Shown here: positions 37,939 through 47,247 of the stretch, piece after piece | Layout of the letters: every line of letters begins with the position of its first letter | Position numbering within the stretch: position 1 is the first letter of the stretch | Assembly: GCF_903893715.1 (NCBI RefSeq) | Contig: NZ_CAITNG010000009.1 | Coordinates: 1 to 49,708, forward strand | Direction of reading: 5' to 3' | DNA length: 49,708 bases | Source of the DNA: an uncultured Mucilaginibacter sp. | GTDB lineage: Bacteria > Bacteroidota > Bacteroidia > Sphingobacteriales > Sphingobacteriaceae | Made by a program: the position numbers and the translations under genes | The notes under the pieces: generated by a model | Database searches by the model: none | Seen by the model: the letters and a program-made list of their open reading frames with translations, nothing else | What the model was told of the DNA's origin: nothing

Positions 37939-39448
37939 CTGTTTTTTTGGCGTATTCAAGTGATGCGGATGCTACCTCTGTGTTAGCTGGTAAACTTACC
38001 GGTTTAATTTTTTTTGTAAAATCGAGGTCCTGGGTTATCAACTGATGCGTGCCGTGTTCGCGCGCTACTTCAATCATAATCGTGTAGGTGTCTTTTTTAA
38101 CAAAGGTGCCTTTATCATCCTTTCCATCCCATTTCAGGGTGTACTTACCTGCCGGTCTTGTTGCGCTGGTGGTAGAGCTCACACTGCCGCCAACATCCAT
38201 AAGAGAGCTATAGTAGGCATCGTACCAATAATGCATGTCGTTGAGATATTTGGGCTTATTGTACCATAATGCGATATCACGAACGGGCTTTTTATCTTTA
38301 TCAACAACCCAAACGGCTACATAAGGCCTATGAACACGCATACCTTCAATTTCGGCCAATTCAAGGTTTATTTTCAATTCGTAAGCCGGGTCCCATGCTT
38401 TGTCGGCGGCAAAAGTGCTTTTTGTGGCTACTTGTTTTACTTCGGGAATCTCCAGCACCTTCCATCCTTCGCTTTCAATTCGTTTACCGTCGCTGGTTAT
38501 AATCATATATTCGGCACCGGGCACAGTTTTGGCGAGCTTACTGCTTTCTTCAGGATTCAATACATTAAAGGCCGTTGCCAAAGCACCTGCATCTGTTGCA
38601 TTCTTGGCCACTACTGTCGCGCTTATAATGTTGTCTGCCGGCAAACCAGTGCGCGGATCAACAATATGCGAATGCCATACACCATTTACCAGTTCGCCAC
38701 GACGGTAATTTCCGCTGGTGGCTATTGTCTTATTATTAATCAGCAACCTATCGATAGGCAAATCATTTTCGGCATCAGCTTTCGGATTACTTACCTGTAC
38801 TTGCTCGGTATGAGCGCCCTTCACAACAATATCACCACCAATGTTCATTACGATGCCTGTTGCTCCCTTTGTTTCGAGTGCCACGTTGCAAGCTCGGTCC
38901 ATAATATAACTCTTAACAAACGAGTTGAGCATCAAAGGTGCATCATCCAAATGCGTTGCGGATTGTTCGGTTTTGTTTAACGACCAATGTGTTTGTTTTA
39001 CCGTGGCAACAGCCGCAGCCAGGTCGGCTGTGGTTGGATGTGTGTTATTCTTTGCAGCCTGTTTCCAAACCCGCCCTACCGTTTCGGCCGAAGCATCGAG
39101 TGCGCCACCGCTTTGTTCGCGCCATTTATCAAACATTTCCAGCACCTCAAAAAGCTCGGGCGATACTTTTACTGCCATATTTTTTGTTTGGCTCCATTTA
39201 CCAAACTCACTATTTGCATCGTAGCCGCTCAGTATTTTATTTAAACGGTCTATTTCGTTCATAGCTGCTGTTTCGGCTATTTCTGCTGATTGCTGTGATG
39301 CCGATGAGACCTTTAATTCGAGTGAAGTACCTAATACGTTCTCATATTCGGATGTGTATAACCTATTGGTTTTAGTGGGAGGTATAGCGGCGCTGCTGCA
39401 AATCAGCAATAAAAACAAGCCACAAACGGCAGTTTGATATCTTTTCAT
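37928..39448 (-). CDS. ApbE (FAD:protein FMN transferase) fused to DUF2271
   Basis: ApbE links FMN through a phosphoester to Ser/Thr of extracytoplasmic redox proteins. The chosen start gives MKRYQTAVCGLFLLLICSSAAIPP, an export signal with an SS-containing end; an in-frame Met at 39472 is less likely. The transferase domain (to about residue 310) shows NIGGDIVVKGA, HIVDPRTGLPA and TDAGALATAFNV. The C-terminal ~155 residues are a DUF2271 domain (AVWVVDKDKKPVRDIALW ... KYTLKWDGKDDKG). DUF2271 is more often a separate protein next to ApbE and PepSY genes. S428-A429-T430 in DUF2271 resembles an ApbE acceptor motif. It is the first gene of an operon with the PepSY protein. Confidence 0.9.
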   Translation of the reverse strand: MKRYQTAVCGLFLLLICSSAAIPPTKTNRLYTSEYENVLGTSLELKVSSASQQSAEIAETAAMNEIDRLNKILSGYDANSEFGKWSQTKNMAVKVSPELFEVLEMFDKWREQSGGALDASAETVGRVWKQAAKNNTHPTTADLAAAVATVKQTHWSLNKTEQSATHLDDAPLMLNSFVKSYIMDRACNVALETKGATGIVMNIGGDIVVKGAHTEQVQVSNPKADAENDLPIDRLLINNKTIATSGNYRRGELVNGVWHSHIVDPRTGLPADNIISATVVAKNATDAGALATAFNVLNPEESSKLAKTVPGAEYMIITSDGKRIESEGWKVLEIPEVKQVATKSTFAADKAWDPAYELKINLELAEIEGMRVHRPYVAVWVVDKDKKPVRDIALWYNKPKYLNDMHYWYDAYYSSLMDVGGSVSSTTSATRPAGKYTLKWDGKDDKGTFVKKDTYTIMIEVAREHGTHQLITQDLDFTKKIKPVSLPANTEVASASLEYAKKTDDQ

Positions 39449-39701
39449 TTTCAATTTTTTCAGGGTAAACAACTAATATAAACCTTAGCAGCTTTTTTAT
39501 ATGACTAAAGGTTATAGTTAATAACCGCTAAGATAAGGTACCGATTGCAGGATTTTAGAAGTAATAAAAAAATTACGATTTTGATAAAAACGTGCGATAA
39601 GCAATTCCTTATTGAAAACGTGTAAACCCCTCATATGTTTTACCGTTAAAAAACTGATAAAATACGGTGTTTTCACTGATTCCTATCTAAAATCAAGAGG
39701 C

Positions 39702-39709
39702 TAATTTTG
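39702..39709 (+). promoter_or_regulatory. Possible -7 promoter box
   Basis: TAATTTTG matches TAnnTTTG and lies 26 bases before the ATG of a 46-codon frame at 39736. No good -33 element was found. The rest of 39449-39735 shows no gene. Confidence 0.4.
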
Positions 39710-39735
39710 TCCTGTTCCGTGCTGTTCCCCTAGGC

Positions 39736-39876
39736 ATGGAGCCAATTTTATTATTGTTAACCTTCACTCTTAGTATTATGATTAGAAACACCGTATCAAC
39801 AGAAAAACCTTACAAAGAAGGATTGGTAATCTTTCTGGTTATTATTTTACTTGTTTATCTGGCATGTTCCGCCTGA
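39736..39876 (+). CDS. Possible 46-residue two-helix membrane peptide
   Basis: The short frame ATG GAG CCA ... GCC TGA encodes MEPILLLLTFTLSIM, a charged middle (TVSTEKPYKEG) and a second hydrophobic segment (LVIFLVIILLVYLA) ending in CSA. Two membrane-spanning segments with a charged turn look like a real miniprotein. A -7 promoter box stands at the right distance. An internal Met at 39778 could start a one-helix form. No family is recognised. Confidence 0.4.
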   Translation: MEPILLLLTFTLSIMIRNTVSTEKPYKEGLVIFLVIILLVYLACSA

Positions 39877-39922
39877 GCGATTATCTATCAAACTGATCCT
39901 TTACAATAAAACACACTGCACT

Positions 39923-40084
39923 ATGAAACAAATTAAACTACTGTTTTGCCGATTTGGATTCCATGATTGGGTACAAATGAGCATTAAGCACCAGCGATGC
40001 AAAAGCTGCGGCAAAAAACAGATATTGAGCCAGTACGACATTGTTGATTTTTGGGATGAATTAAAACCCAAAAACGGAAATTAG
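39923..40084 (+). CDS. Small zinc-ribbon-like protein, DUF1660-like
   Basis: The product has 53 residues from the chosen Met (MKQIKLLFCRFGFHDW), preceded by an A-rich leader; a more upstream Met (39851) would overlap the preceding small frame. The pattern C-x4-H near the start and C-x2-C (RCKSCGKKQ) later suggests a structural zinc site, as in small DUF1660-type proteins with FG-H-W. There is no signal peptide or membrane segment. The function is unknown. Confidence 0.6.
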   Translation: MKQIKLLFCRFGFHDWVQMSIKHQRCKSCGKKQILSQYDIVDFWDELKPKNGN

Positions 40085-40127
40085 AGCACATTGCGCGAAC
40101 AAACCCGTTAAATGTCGCGATAATACC

Positions 40128-40158
40128 TTTCAAATGCGGATTGATGCGACTATGTTTG
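40128..40158 (+). promoter_or_regulatory. Promoter for the PhnB-like VOC gene
   Basis: TTTC (40128-40131), a 19-base spacer and TATGTTTG (40151-40158) fit the phylum promoter, with one change in the -33 box. It lies inside the longer possible frame that would begin at 40141, so it favours the Met at 40180. Confidence 0.55.
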
Positions 40159-40179
40159 CACAAACTAAAACAGCACATC

Positions 40180-40656
40180 ATGCAAAAAATAACTCCGTTT
40201 TTATGGTTTGATGGCAATGCCGAAGAAGCTGTCGATTTTTATGCTTCTGTTTTTAAAAATTCTGTTATTGTAAGTAAAGACCGTGCAGGAAATTCCGGAG
40301 GCCCGTGGCCTGCAGGTTCTTTAATATCAGCTACACTTGAAATTGATAGCAATCGGTTTATCCTATTCAATGGAGGGCCCTTATATCGCTTTAGCCCTGC
40401 CACATCGCTATATGTAAACTGCGAAACACAGGAAGAAGTAGATGCCCTCTGGGACAAACTATCGGAAGGTGGTAAACCCAATCGCTGTGGCTGGCTCGAT
40501 GATAAGTTTGGCGTTACCTGGCAAATAGTGCCGAGTGCGCTACCCAAACTGATGAACGACAAAGACCGCGCAAAAGCCGGCCGTGTAATACAGGCCATGA
40601 TGAAGATGGGGAAAATCATTATCGCCGAACTGCAAAAAGCTTATGACGGAGAGTGA
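40180..40656 (+). CDS. PhnB-like VOC protein (3-demethylubiquinone methyltransferase-like fold)
   Basis: The product has 158 residues from the chosen Met (MQKITPFLWFDGNAEEAVDFYASVFKNSVI), the standard beginning of the PF06983-type VOC proteins. Other family features are GSLISATLEIDSNRFILFNGGP, the EEVDALWDKLSEGG segment, and CGWLDDKFGVTWQIVP. Despite the methyltransferase label of the family, members have a glyoxalase-type fold and no known methyltransferase activity. Metal dependence is unclear. It is monocistronic with a recognisable promoter and ends 3 bases from the convergent kinase gene. Confidence 0.9.
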   Translation: MQKITPFLWFDGNAEEAVDFYASVFKNSVIVSKDRAGNSGGPWPAGSLISATLEIDSNRFILFNGGPLYRFSPATSLYVNCETQEEVDALWDKLSEGGKPNRCGWLDDKFGVTWQIVPSALPKLMNDKDRAKAGRVIQAMMKMGKIIIAELQKAYDGE

Positions 40657-40659
40657 TTT

Positions 40660-42276
40660 TTAGTTAAAATTGTCATAAATTTCAATTGGTAAAGTGAACC
40701 AAAAGTTGCAGCCTTTTCCAATCTCGCTTTCAACACCTATGTTGCCATTATGCTTGCGAACAATTTCCCAACATATATATAAGCCTAAACCTAAACCAGC
40801 ATACGACGCTTTTGAGTCTTCTGCCTGGTAATACCGATCAAAGAGGTATGGAATTTTGTTTTTTGCAATACCGGGGCCATTGTCTTTAATAGAGATCCGG
40901 ACTGCAGAATGCTTACGCTCAATAATCACATAAATATCAAGCGAGTGCGGAGCGTACTTGACAGCATTATTTATCAAATTTGCAACAACTTGTTCAATGC
41001 GATGTTCATCGGCATAAATCTGCAAATCTGTGTCCCCTTCAATACTGACATTATATTTCCCTTCCATACGTATGTGAGTACAACTATTGTTGATCATTTC
41101 CGCTAGTACAAAAGTAGTTTTATCTAACTTAAGCTCGCCTTCCGACAACTTTTTTACATTCAACAGGTTATCTACCAAGTCGTTCATTTTGTCAACACTT
41201 TTATTAGCCTGTTCTATCATTCTGATATGGACCGGAGAAAATGGTTTTTCTTTAATCAAATTCAACATCTGCAGGCTCAATTTGAGACCAGTAATAGGTG
41301 TTTTTAATTCATGACTGGCTATACTCAAAAAGTCATCTTTTCGCTGATCCAATAAGTATTTATCATTAACGTCCATAGCTACAGCCATTACGGCGATAAC
41401 CTCATTATTTGAGTTTTCAATCGGTTTGTAGATGACGTCAAAGTACCTTTCAACAATCTGGTTATGATGCCTTACCGGTCCCTTTATACCCTTACCGCAG
41501 TGTTCAACACCTGTTTTGAAAACCCCCATAATGATGTCCATATAGGGATGTTCGGCTAACTCGGGCCTTGCCTCAAGTATAGTTTTGCCAATGATATCTT
41601 CATTTTGTCCCCACAAGTCAAGTATAAACTCATTCGCCTGCTCAATTACCATGTTCGGCCCTTTATAAATGGCTATACCAACAGGTGCTTGTTTTACCAG
41701 GTTTTTAAAACGATTTTCGCTTTCGTAAAGCTTTTGATTCGCTTCCTCCAATTCATAAACTTTACGACGGAGCTCCAGCTTTTCAATCACGAATCCGGCA
41801 ACAATCATCAAAGCTGATATCTGTTCTTTACTTAAACTTCTGGCTTTGGTATCTAATACACACAAAGAACCCAAGGCGTATCCCTCATTGTTCACTAAAG
41901 ATACACCGGCATAAAAGGTAATATGATGTTCGCCGGTTACTAAAGGATTATTTGAAAATCGTTCATCCAAAGTCGCATCCTCAATAATCATCACAGGTTG
42001 AAGCGATGTCATGGTATGGTTGCAAAATGAAAGCTCGCGCAAATTTTCCGTTTCGTCGGTACCTGCACGTGATTTAAACCATTGACGTTCAGTATCCATA
42101 AAAGTAATGAGCGCAATAGGAGTTTGACAAATAACTGAAGCCAGTTCCGTCAAATCATCAAAGTCTTTTTCGGCTTCGGTATCTAAAATACGATACGAGC
42201 GTAATGCAGCAATGCGATCTGATTCATTATGTTGAAAAGATTTTTGAGCGTATGAACCGGTGGACTGTATAGTCAT
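40660..42276 (-). CDS. Sensor histidine kinase with GAF and PAS domains
   Basis: This 538-residue soluble kinase has a GAF domain (about 38-172, including ERQWFKSRAGTDETENLRELSFCNHTM), a PAS domain (about 190-305) and a HisKA phospho-acceptor helix with H322 in IASHELKTPITG. The HATPase core follows, with N box NLINNAVKYAP, G1 box NGPGIAKNK and G2 box AGLGLGLYI. No transmembrane segment is present, so it senses a cytoplasmic signal; the GAF subtype is one common in Bacteroidota kinases. No response regulator is adjacent, making it an orphan kinase. Confidence 0.93.
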   Translation of the reverse strand: MTIQSTGSYAQKSFQHNESDRIAALRSYRILDTEAEKDFDDLTELASVICQTPIALITFMDTERQWFKSRAGTDETENLRELSFCNHTMTSLQPVMIIEDATLDERFSNNPLVTGEHHITFYAGVSLVNNEGYALGSLCVLDTKARSLSKEQISALMIVAGFVIEKLELRRKVYELEEANQKLYESENRFKNLVKQAPVGIAIYKGPNMVIEQANEFILDLWGQNEDIIGKTILEARPELAEHPYMDIIMGVFKTGVEHCGKGIKGPVRHHNQIVERYFDVIYKPIENSNNEVIAVMAVAMDVNDKYLLDQRKDDFLSIASHELKTPITGLKLSLQMLNLIKEKPFSPVHIRMIEQANKSVDKMNDLVDNLLNVKKLSEGELKLDKTTFVLAEMINNSCTHIRMEGKYNVSIEGDTDLQIYADEHRIEQVVANLINNAVKYAPHSLDIYVIIERKHSAVRISIKDNGPGIAKNKIPYLFDRYYQAEDSKASYAGLGLGLYICWEIVRKHNGNIGVESEIGKGCNFWFTLPIEIYDNFN

Positions 42277-42415
42277 TTAGGCATATTTGATAGTAAAGAT
42301 TTACCAAGGTACACCTTTTGTTATCTATCAAAAAACATACGACCGATAAACACCATATTTTGACAAAAAGCAACACCTCAGGTTTAGCGCTGCTCACCTT
42401 TTATTGAAATGGTGC

Positions 42416-43894
42416 CTACAACTCCTTCCTTAACCTTGCCACGGGGATATTCATCTGTTCGCGGTATTTAGCTACCGTGCGGCGGGCTATGTTGTAACCA
42501 TGTTCTTTGAGGATATCTGTCAGCTTTTCATCGGCCAAAGGATGGTGCTTGTCTTCAGCACCAATAAAGTCTTCGAGTATCTTTTTTACTTCTTTATTTG
42601 ATACTTCTTCGCCGCTGTCCATCTGGATGGCCTCGCTGAAAAAGGATTTTAGCAGGAAAGTACCAAATTCGGTCTGTACATATTTAGAGTTGGCCACACG
42701 CGATACGGTGGATATATCCATCCCTATCTTATCCGCAATATCTTTTAATATCATCGGGCGCAGGTTACGCTCGTCGCCGGTGAGGAAGAAATCGTACTGA
42801 TAATGCATAATGGCGTTCATGGTCTTCAGCAAAGTTTGCTGACGCTGTTTGATGGCATCGATAAACCATTTTGCCGAATCGAGCTTTTGCTTGACGAATT
42901 GTACCGCCTCACGCAGTTTTTTATCCTTTTGTGCGGCCTTATCATAATGCTGGAACATATCCTGGTACGAGCGACTTACACGCAGTTCGGGTGCATTCTT
43001 CGAGTTGAGTGTCAATATCAATACCCCATCGTTATTGCTGATGTGGAAATCGGGTATCACCTGCATTTGCTTGGTGTTTACTTCGTTGCTGTCGCCTGGT
43101 TTAGGGTTTAGTTTTAATATCTCGTTCACAATACCTTTCAACTCATCAGGTGCCAGGTTCAACGACTTCTCAAGCTTATCGTAATGTTTACGGGTAAATT
43201 CGTCAAGGTAATTCTCTACCACAATCATCGCTTTTTTAACGATTGGGTCGTTAGGGTCTTTCTTGCGGAGTTGTATCAGCAAACATTCCTGTAAATCACG
43301 AGCACCAACACCCGGCGGGTCAAACTGCTGTATCAGTTTCAGCATTTCCTCCACTTCATCATCCTCCGCAAACACATTTTGTGAAAAGGCAAGGTCATCG
43401 GTAATCGAAGTGATTGGCCTACGCAGATATCCATCATCGTCCAAACTGCCAATAATCTGCTGCCCTATCCTAAAATCCTTATCCGATAAGGGCACTAAAT
43501 CAAGCTGGTTTTGCAAACTCTCGAAAAACGAACTTTGTACAGCTATCGGTATCTCTTTTCTCTCCTCATCGTCATCACCATTCTGATCGTAGCGCGAACC
43601 ATAATCATTCACGTTATCATCCTGCAGATAATCGTCTATGTTAAACTCGTCGAAATCGCTTTGCTCGCTATCGTCGCTATTAAAATTATCGTCGTCGGGG
43701 TCTTTATCCGGGTAAGCCTCTTCAGGTTCCGTCATGTTCGAGAGGCTGAGGTCCTCCAATGCAGGATTTTCTTCCAATTCCTCTTTTATCCGGGTATCGA
43801 GCGACACAGTAGGTACCTGCAACAGCTTGATGAATTGTATTTGCTGAGGTGATAGTTTTTGTAGAAGCTTCTGCTGTAAATTTTGTCTTAACAT
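42416..43894 (-). CDS. rpoN: RNA polymerase sigma-54 factor
   Basis: Sigma-54 directs RNA polymerase to -24/-12 promoters and needs an AAA+ activator. The 492-residue protein has the Gln/Leu-rich region I (QNLQQKLLQKLSPQQIQFIKLLQ), then a strongly acidic region II (about 55-110, many Asp and Glu). The core-binding and DNA-binding regions end in the RpoN box ARRTVAKYRE. All parts are present. No activator gene is seen in the window. It stands alone. Confidence 0.96.
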   Translation of the reverse strand: MLRQNLQQKLLQKLSPQQIQFIKLLQVPTVSLDTRIKEELEENPALEDLSLSNMTEPEEAYPDKDPDDDNFNSDDSEQSDFDEFNIDDYLQDDNVNDYGSRYDQNGDDDEERKEIPIAVQSSFFESLQNQLDLVPLSDKDFRIGQQIIGSLDDDGYLRRPITSITDDLAFSQNVFAEDDEVEEMLKLIQQFDPPGVGARDLQECLLIQLRKKDPNDPIVKKAMIVVENYLDEFTRKHYDKLEKSLNLAPDELKGIVNEILKLNPKPGDSNEVNTKQMQVIPDFHISNNDGVLILTLNSKNAPELRVSRSYQDMFQHYDKAAQKDKKLREAVQFVKQKLDSAKWFIDAIKQRQQTLLKTMNAIMHYQYDFFLTGDERNLRPMILKDIADKIGMDISTVSRVANSKYVQTEFGTFLLKSFFSEAIQMDSGEEVSNKEVKKILEDFIGAEDKHHPLADEKLTDILKEHGYNIARRTVAKYREQMNIPVARLRKEL

Positions 43895-44084
43895 AAATCA
43901 GATGGGCAAAAATACACTAATTAGCGCGACAAAAAAAGGCCAACAATTCATAGTATTGTTTATAAGCCAAAAATATTGTTCCTAATAATCTTGGCGGTTT
44001 TGATAATATTAACCCTTCTCTATGCCATTTGTTCAGTATTTAAATAAAAAAGTTTAAAATTGTGAACTTAAACCAACACACATT

Positions 44085-44495
44085 ATGAGCATAGTAAAAG
44101 AATTTAAAGAATTTGCTGTCAAAGGCAACGTTGTAGATTTGGCTGTCGGCGTTATTATTGGCGGCGCTTTTGGCAAGATAGTTTCTTCATTGGTTACCGA
44201 TGTCATTATGCCTCCTATCGGCTTGCTCCTGCATGGTATCGACTTCAAAGACATCAAAATAACACTTAAAGAAGCCGTAGGAAAAACACCGGCTGTGGCC
44301 ATCAACATAGGCTCTTTTATCAATGCCGCTATCGATTTCATTATTGTCGCTTTTGTGATCTTCCTGATGATAAAAGGCATCAACGCCATGAAACGCAGTG
44401 AAGAAGCTGCTCCTGAACCCGAAGTTGCACCTGAACCTACAAAAGAAGAACTATTGCTAACCGAAATAAGGGACTTACTGGCAAAAAAGGCTTAA
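44085..44495 (+). CDS. mscL: Large-conductance mechanosensitive channel
   Basis: MscL is a homopentameric inner-membrane channel that opens under membrane tension to release osmolytes. The 136-residue protein shows the N-terminal amphipathic helix ([22 protein letters not shown]), TM1 ([26 protein letters not shown]), a periplasmic loop, TM2 ([25 protein letters not shown]) and a C-terminal bundle helix. A Pro/Glu-rich linker ([18 protein letters not shown]) precedes the bundle. Length is normal. The stop overlaps the stop of the convergent mutS gene by 4 bases. Confidence 0.97.
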   Translation: MSIVKEFKEFAVKGNVVDLAVGVIIGGAFGKIVSSLVTDVIMPPIGLLLHGIDFKDIKITLKEAVGKTPAVAINIGSFINAAIDFIIVAFVIFLMIKGINAMKRSEEAAPEPEVAPEPTKEELLLTEIRDLLAKKA

Positions 44496-47122
44496 CTCTT
44501 TATCATCCGCTGTATCTCGTCGAGCTTCATCATCGCCTCGACGGGCGTAAGCGTATTCACATCCAGGTTGTTCAGCATATCGCGTATCTTGATCAAAACA
44601 GGGTCGTCAATGCTGAACATCTGCATCTGAACCGCCTGCTTTTGAACCTTTTTGATGCTCTCTTTAATGCTTTCGCCACCGGTGCGCTCGTGCTCCAGCT
44701 TCTTCAATATCTCGTTGGCCCGGCTCAACACCTTTTGTGGCATACCGGCCAGCTTAGCTACATGGATACCAAAGCTGTGTTCGCTGCCGCCGGGAACCAG
44801 TTTTCTCAAAAAGATGATCTTATGCCCTATTTCCTTAACCGTTACGTTAAAGTTCTTGATACGGCTGAACGAATTGGTCAGCTCGTTCAACTCATGGTAA
44901 TGCGTGGCAAACAGTGTTTTGGCCTTGGCTGTTGGATGGCCATGCAGGTACTCGGCAATGGCCCAGGCCAGCGATATCCCGTCATAAGTGGAGGTTCCTC
45001 GCCCTATCTCATCTAATAATATCAAACTCCGGTCGCTCAGGTTGTTCAAAATGCTGGCGGTTTCGTTCATCTCCACCATAAAGGTCGACTCGCCTGATGA
45101 CAGGTTATCCGACGCGCCAACCCTTGTAAATATCTTGTCCACCAAACCTATCGCGGCTTCCTTTGCAGGAACAAAGCTGCCCATCTGCGCCATCAGTACA
45201 ATGAGGCCTGTTTGTCTCAGCAGAGCCGATTTACCCGCCATATTCGGACCGGTAATGATGATGATCTGCTGCGTTTCCGAGTCAAGGAACACATCGTTAG
45301 TGATATACTCCTCCCCCAAAGGCAAGTTCTTCTCAATTACCGGATGGCGGCCACCCTTGATATCGAGTATGCGGCTATCGTTTATCTGTGGTTTAACGTA
45401 GTAGTTCTTTATAGCGATGGTAGCGAAGTTGAGTAGCACATCCAATTGCGCCACCAGTTGCGCGTTCAGTTGAATAGGTTTAATATATTCCATCAGGGCA
45501 TACAAAAGCTCGTTATACAGCCGTGTTTCGAGTGCCAGTATCTTTTCCTCTGCACCCAATATCTGCTCTTCGTATTCTTTCAGTTCGGGGGTAATGTATC
45601 GCTCGGCGTTTACCAGGGTTTGCTTGCGTATCCACTCGGTCGGCACTTTGTCCTTGTGGGCATTGCTCACTTCCAAATAATAACCGAACACGTTGTTGAA
45701 AGCTACTTTTAAAGATGGTATCCTCGTCAGCTCAGCCTCACGCTTTTGTATCTCGAGCAAATATCCTTTACCGCCAAAGGCTATCTTACGCAAGCGGTCC
45801 AACTCTGCGTCTATGCCCTCGGCTATCACCCCGCCTTTGATAACCATTACCGGCGGATCAGGCTGTATTTCATGCTCAATCCGTTCTTTGATGAGTGTGC
45901 AAGGGTTCAACTGCTCAGCAATGGTTTTCAGTGCCTTGTTCTCGCTTTGGCTGCAGATATATTTAATGGCCTCGATGCTTTGCAAAGCTTTTTTCAATTG
46001 CCAAACCTCGCGCGGGTTGGCTTTTTGTAGACCTATTTTAGATATCAAACGCTCCAGGTCGCCAATATGGCGGATATGTTGCTTCAGTTCTTCGCGCAGT
46101 TCCTCGTAATTGATGAGGTGCTCCACAACATTCAGCCTGTCTTCTATCGGCTTCCGCTCTTTCAGCGGCATCACTATCCATCGGCGCAACAGCCTCGCCC
46201 CCATTGGCGAACTGGTATGATCCAACACATCCACCAATGTAGCCGCGTTCTCATTTGCCGAACCGATCAACTCCAAATTACGGATACTGTACCTGTCCAA
46301 CCACAGATACCTGTCCTCCTCAATCCGGCTGATGGCCGAAATATGCTGCAGGTTGCGGTGTTCGGTCTCGTTCAGGTAATGCAGAGCTACTCCCGCTGCC
46401 ACGGTACCCAAATTCAATTTCTCCACGCCAAAACCTTTCAACGATTTGACCTCGAAATGCTTCAGCAGCGTTTCCGTAGCGTAGTCGCCGCTATAGGGCC
46501 ACTCGTCCAGTGCATAGGTATAAAAGCGGTCGCCAAAGGTTTCTTTGAACTCGGCGTTGCGGCTTTTGGGGTAGATCACCTCGCTTGGGTTAAAGCTTTG
46601 CAGCAGTTTGTCTATATAGTCGCTATTACCTTGGGCGGTCAAAAATTCACCAGTAGATATATCCAATAGGGCTATCCCAACGCTGTTCTTCTCAAAATAT
46701 AGCGAAGCCAAATAGTTATTGGTTTTTTGCTGTACGATATTGTCGCCATAGGCCACACCTGGGGTAACCAGTTCGGTAACACCACGTTTTACAATGGTCT
46801 TAGTGGCTTTCGGGTCTTCCAACTGGTCGCAAATCGCCACACGCTGACCGGCCCTTACCAACTTCGGCAAATAGGTATCCAGCGAATGGTGCGGAAAGCC
46901 CGCCAGCTCCTGGTGCATGGCCGCGCCACTGGCACGTTTGGTCAGCACAATGCCCAATATGCCCGAAGCCTTGATGGCATCTTCGCCAAAGGTCTCGTAA
47001 AAATCGCCCACACGGAACAGCAGGAGCGCACCAGGATACTTGATCTTGATGGCATTGTATTGCTGCATTAATGGCGTTTCTTTCGTCGCGGGATGTGCCA
47101 ACTTAGTTCCTGTTTTTGTCAA
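44492..47122 (-). CDS. mutS: DNA mismatch repair protein MutS
   Basis: MutS recognises mismatches and small loops and starts repair with MutL. The 876-residue protein has the mismatch-binding F-Y-E motif (F41, E43) in the N-terminal domain, connector and lever domains, and a C-terminal ABC-type ATPase. The P-loop is GPNMAGKS (625-632) and the Walker B is [14 protein letters not shown]. The C-terminal dimer helices end [11 protein letters not shown]. Length is typical of MutS1. No mutL lies nearby. The gene appears intact. Confidence 0.97.
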   Translation of the reverse strand: MTKTGTKLAHPATKETPLMQQYNAIKIKYPGALLLFRVGDFYETFGEDAIKASGILGIVLTKRASGAAMHQELAGFPHHSLDTYLPKLVRAGQRVAICDQLEDPKATKTIVKRGVTELVTPGVAYGDNIVQQKTNNYLASLYFEKNSVGIALLDISTGEFLTAQGNSDYIDKLLQSFNPSEVIYPKSRNAEFKETFGDRFYTYALDEWPYSGDYATETLLKHFEVKSLKGFGVEKLNLGTVAAGVALHYLNETEHRNLQHISAISRIEEDRYLWLDRYSIRNLELIGSANENAATLVDVLDHTSSPMGARLLRRWIVMPLKERKPIEDRLNVVEHLINYEELREELKQHIRHIGDLERLISKIGLQKANPREVWQLKKALQSIEAIKYICSQSENKALKTIAEQLNPCTLIKERIEHEIQPDPPVMVIKGGVIAEGIDAELDRLRKIAFGGKGYLLEIQKREAELTRIPSLKVAFNNVFGYYLEVSNAHKDKVPTEWIRKQTLVNAERYITPELKEYEEQILGAEEKILALETRLYNELLYALMEYIKPIQLNAQLVAQLDVLLNFATIAIKNYYVKPQINDSRILDIKGGRHPVIEKNLPLGEEYITNDVFLDSETQQIIIITGPNMAGKSALLRQTGLIVLMAQMGSFVPAKEAAIGLVDKIFTRVGASDNLSSGESTFMVEMNETASILNNLSDRSLILLDEIGRGTSTYDGISLAWAIAEYLHGHPTAKAKTLFATHYHELNELTNSFSRIKNFNVTVKEIGHKIIFLRKLVPGGSEHSFGIHVAKLAGMPQKVLSRANEILKKLEHERTGGESIKESIKKVQKQAVQMQMFSIDDPVLIKIRDMLNNLDVNTLTPVEAMMKLDEIQRMIKS

Positions 47123-47203
47123 ATGGCTAAGTTAAACCATTGCCTTGTTATTGTTCAATTTGTTGAAAAGTTGAACACCTGTGGATTAAGTACCCATTGC
47201 GCT

Positions 47204-47246
47204 CGTTTGCAACGGGCGCTTAACCTGGTCCGGCGTTTGCAACGCC
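47204..47246. repeat. Direct repeat and palindrome GGCGTTTGCAACGCC
   Basis: CGTTTGCAACG occurs at 47204-47214 and 47234-47244. The second copy sits in the near-perfect hairpin GGCGTTTGCAACGCC (47232-47246), immediately beyond the stop of the acetylesterase gene. It could act as a terminator of that gene or be a dispersed intergenic element. Confidence 0.6.
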
Positions 47247-47247
47247 C

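Noticed and set aside
46067..46669. Plus-strand frame of 200 codons
   Set aside because: It is antisense to mutS, whose motifs and length are unambiguous.
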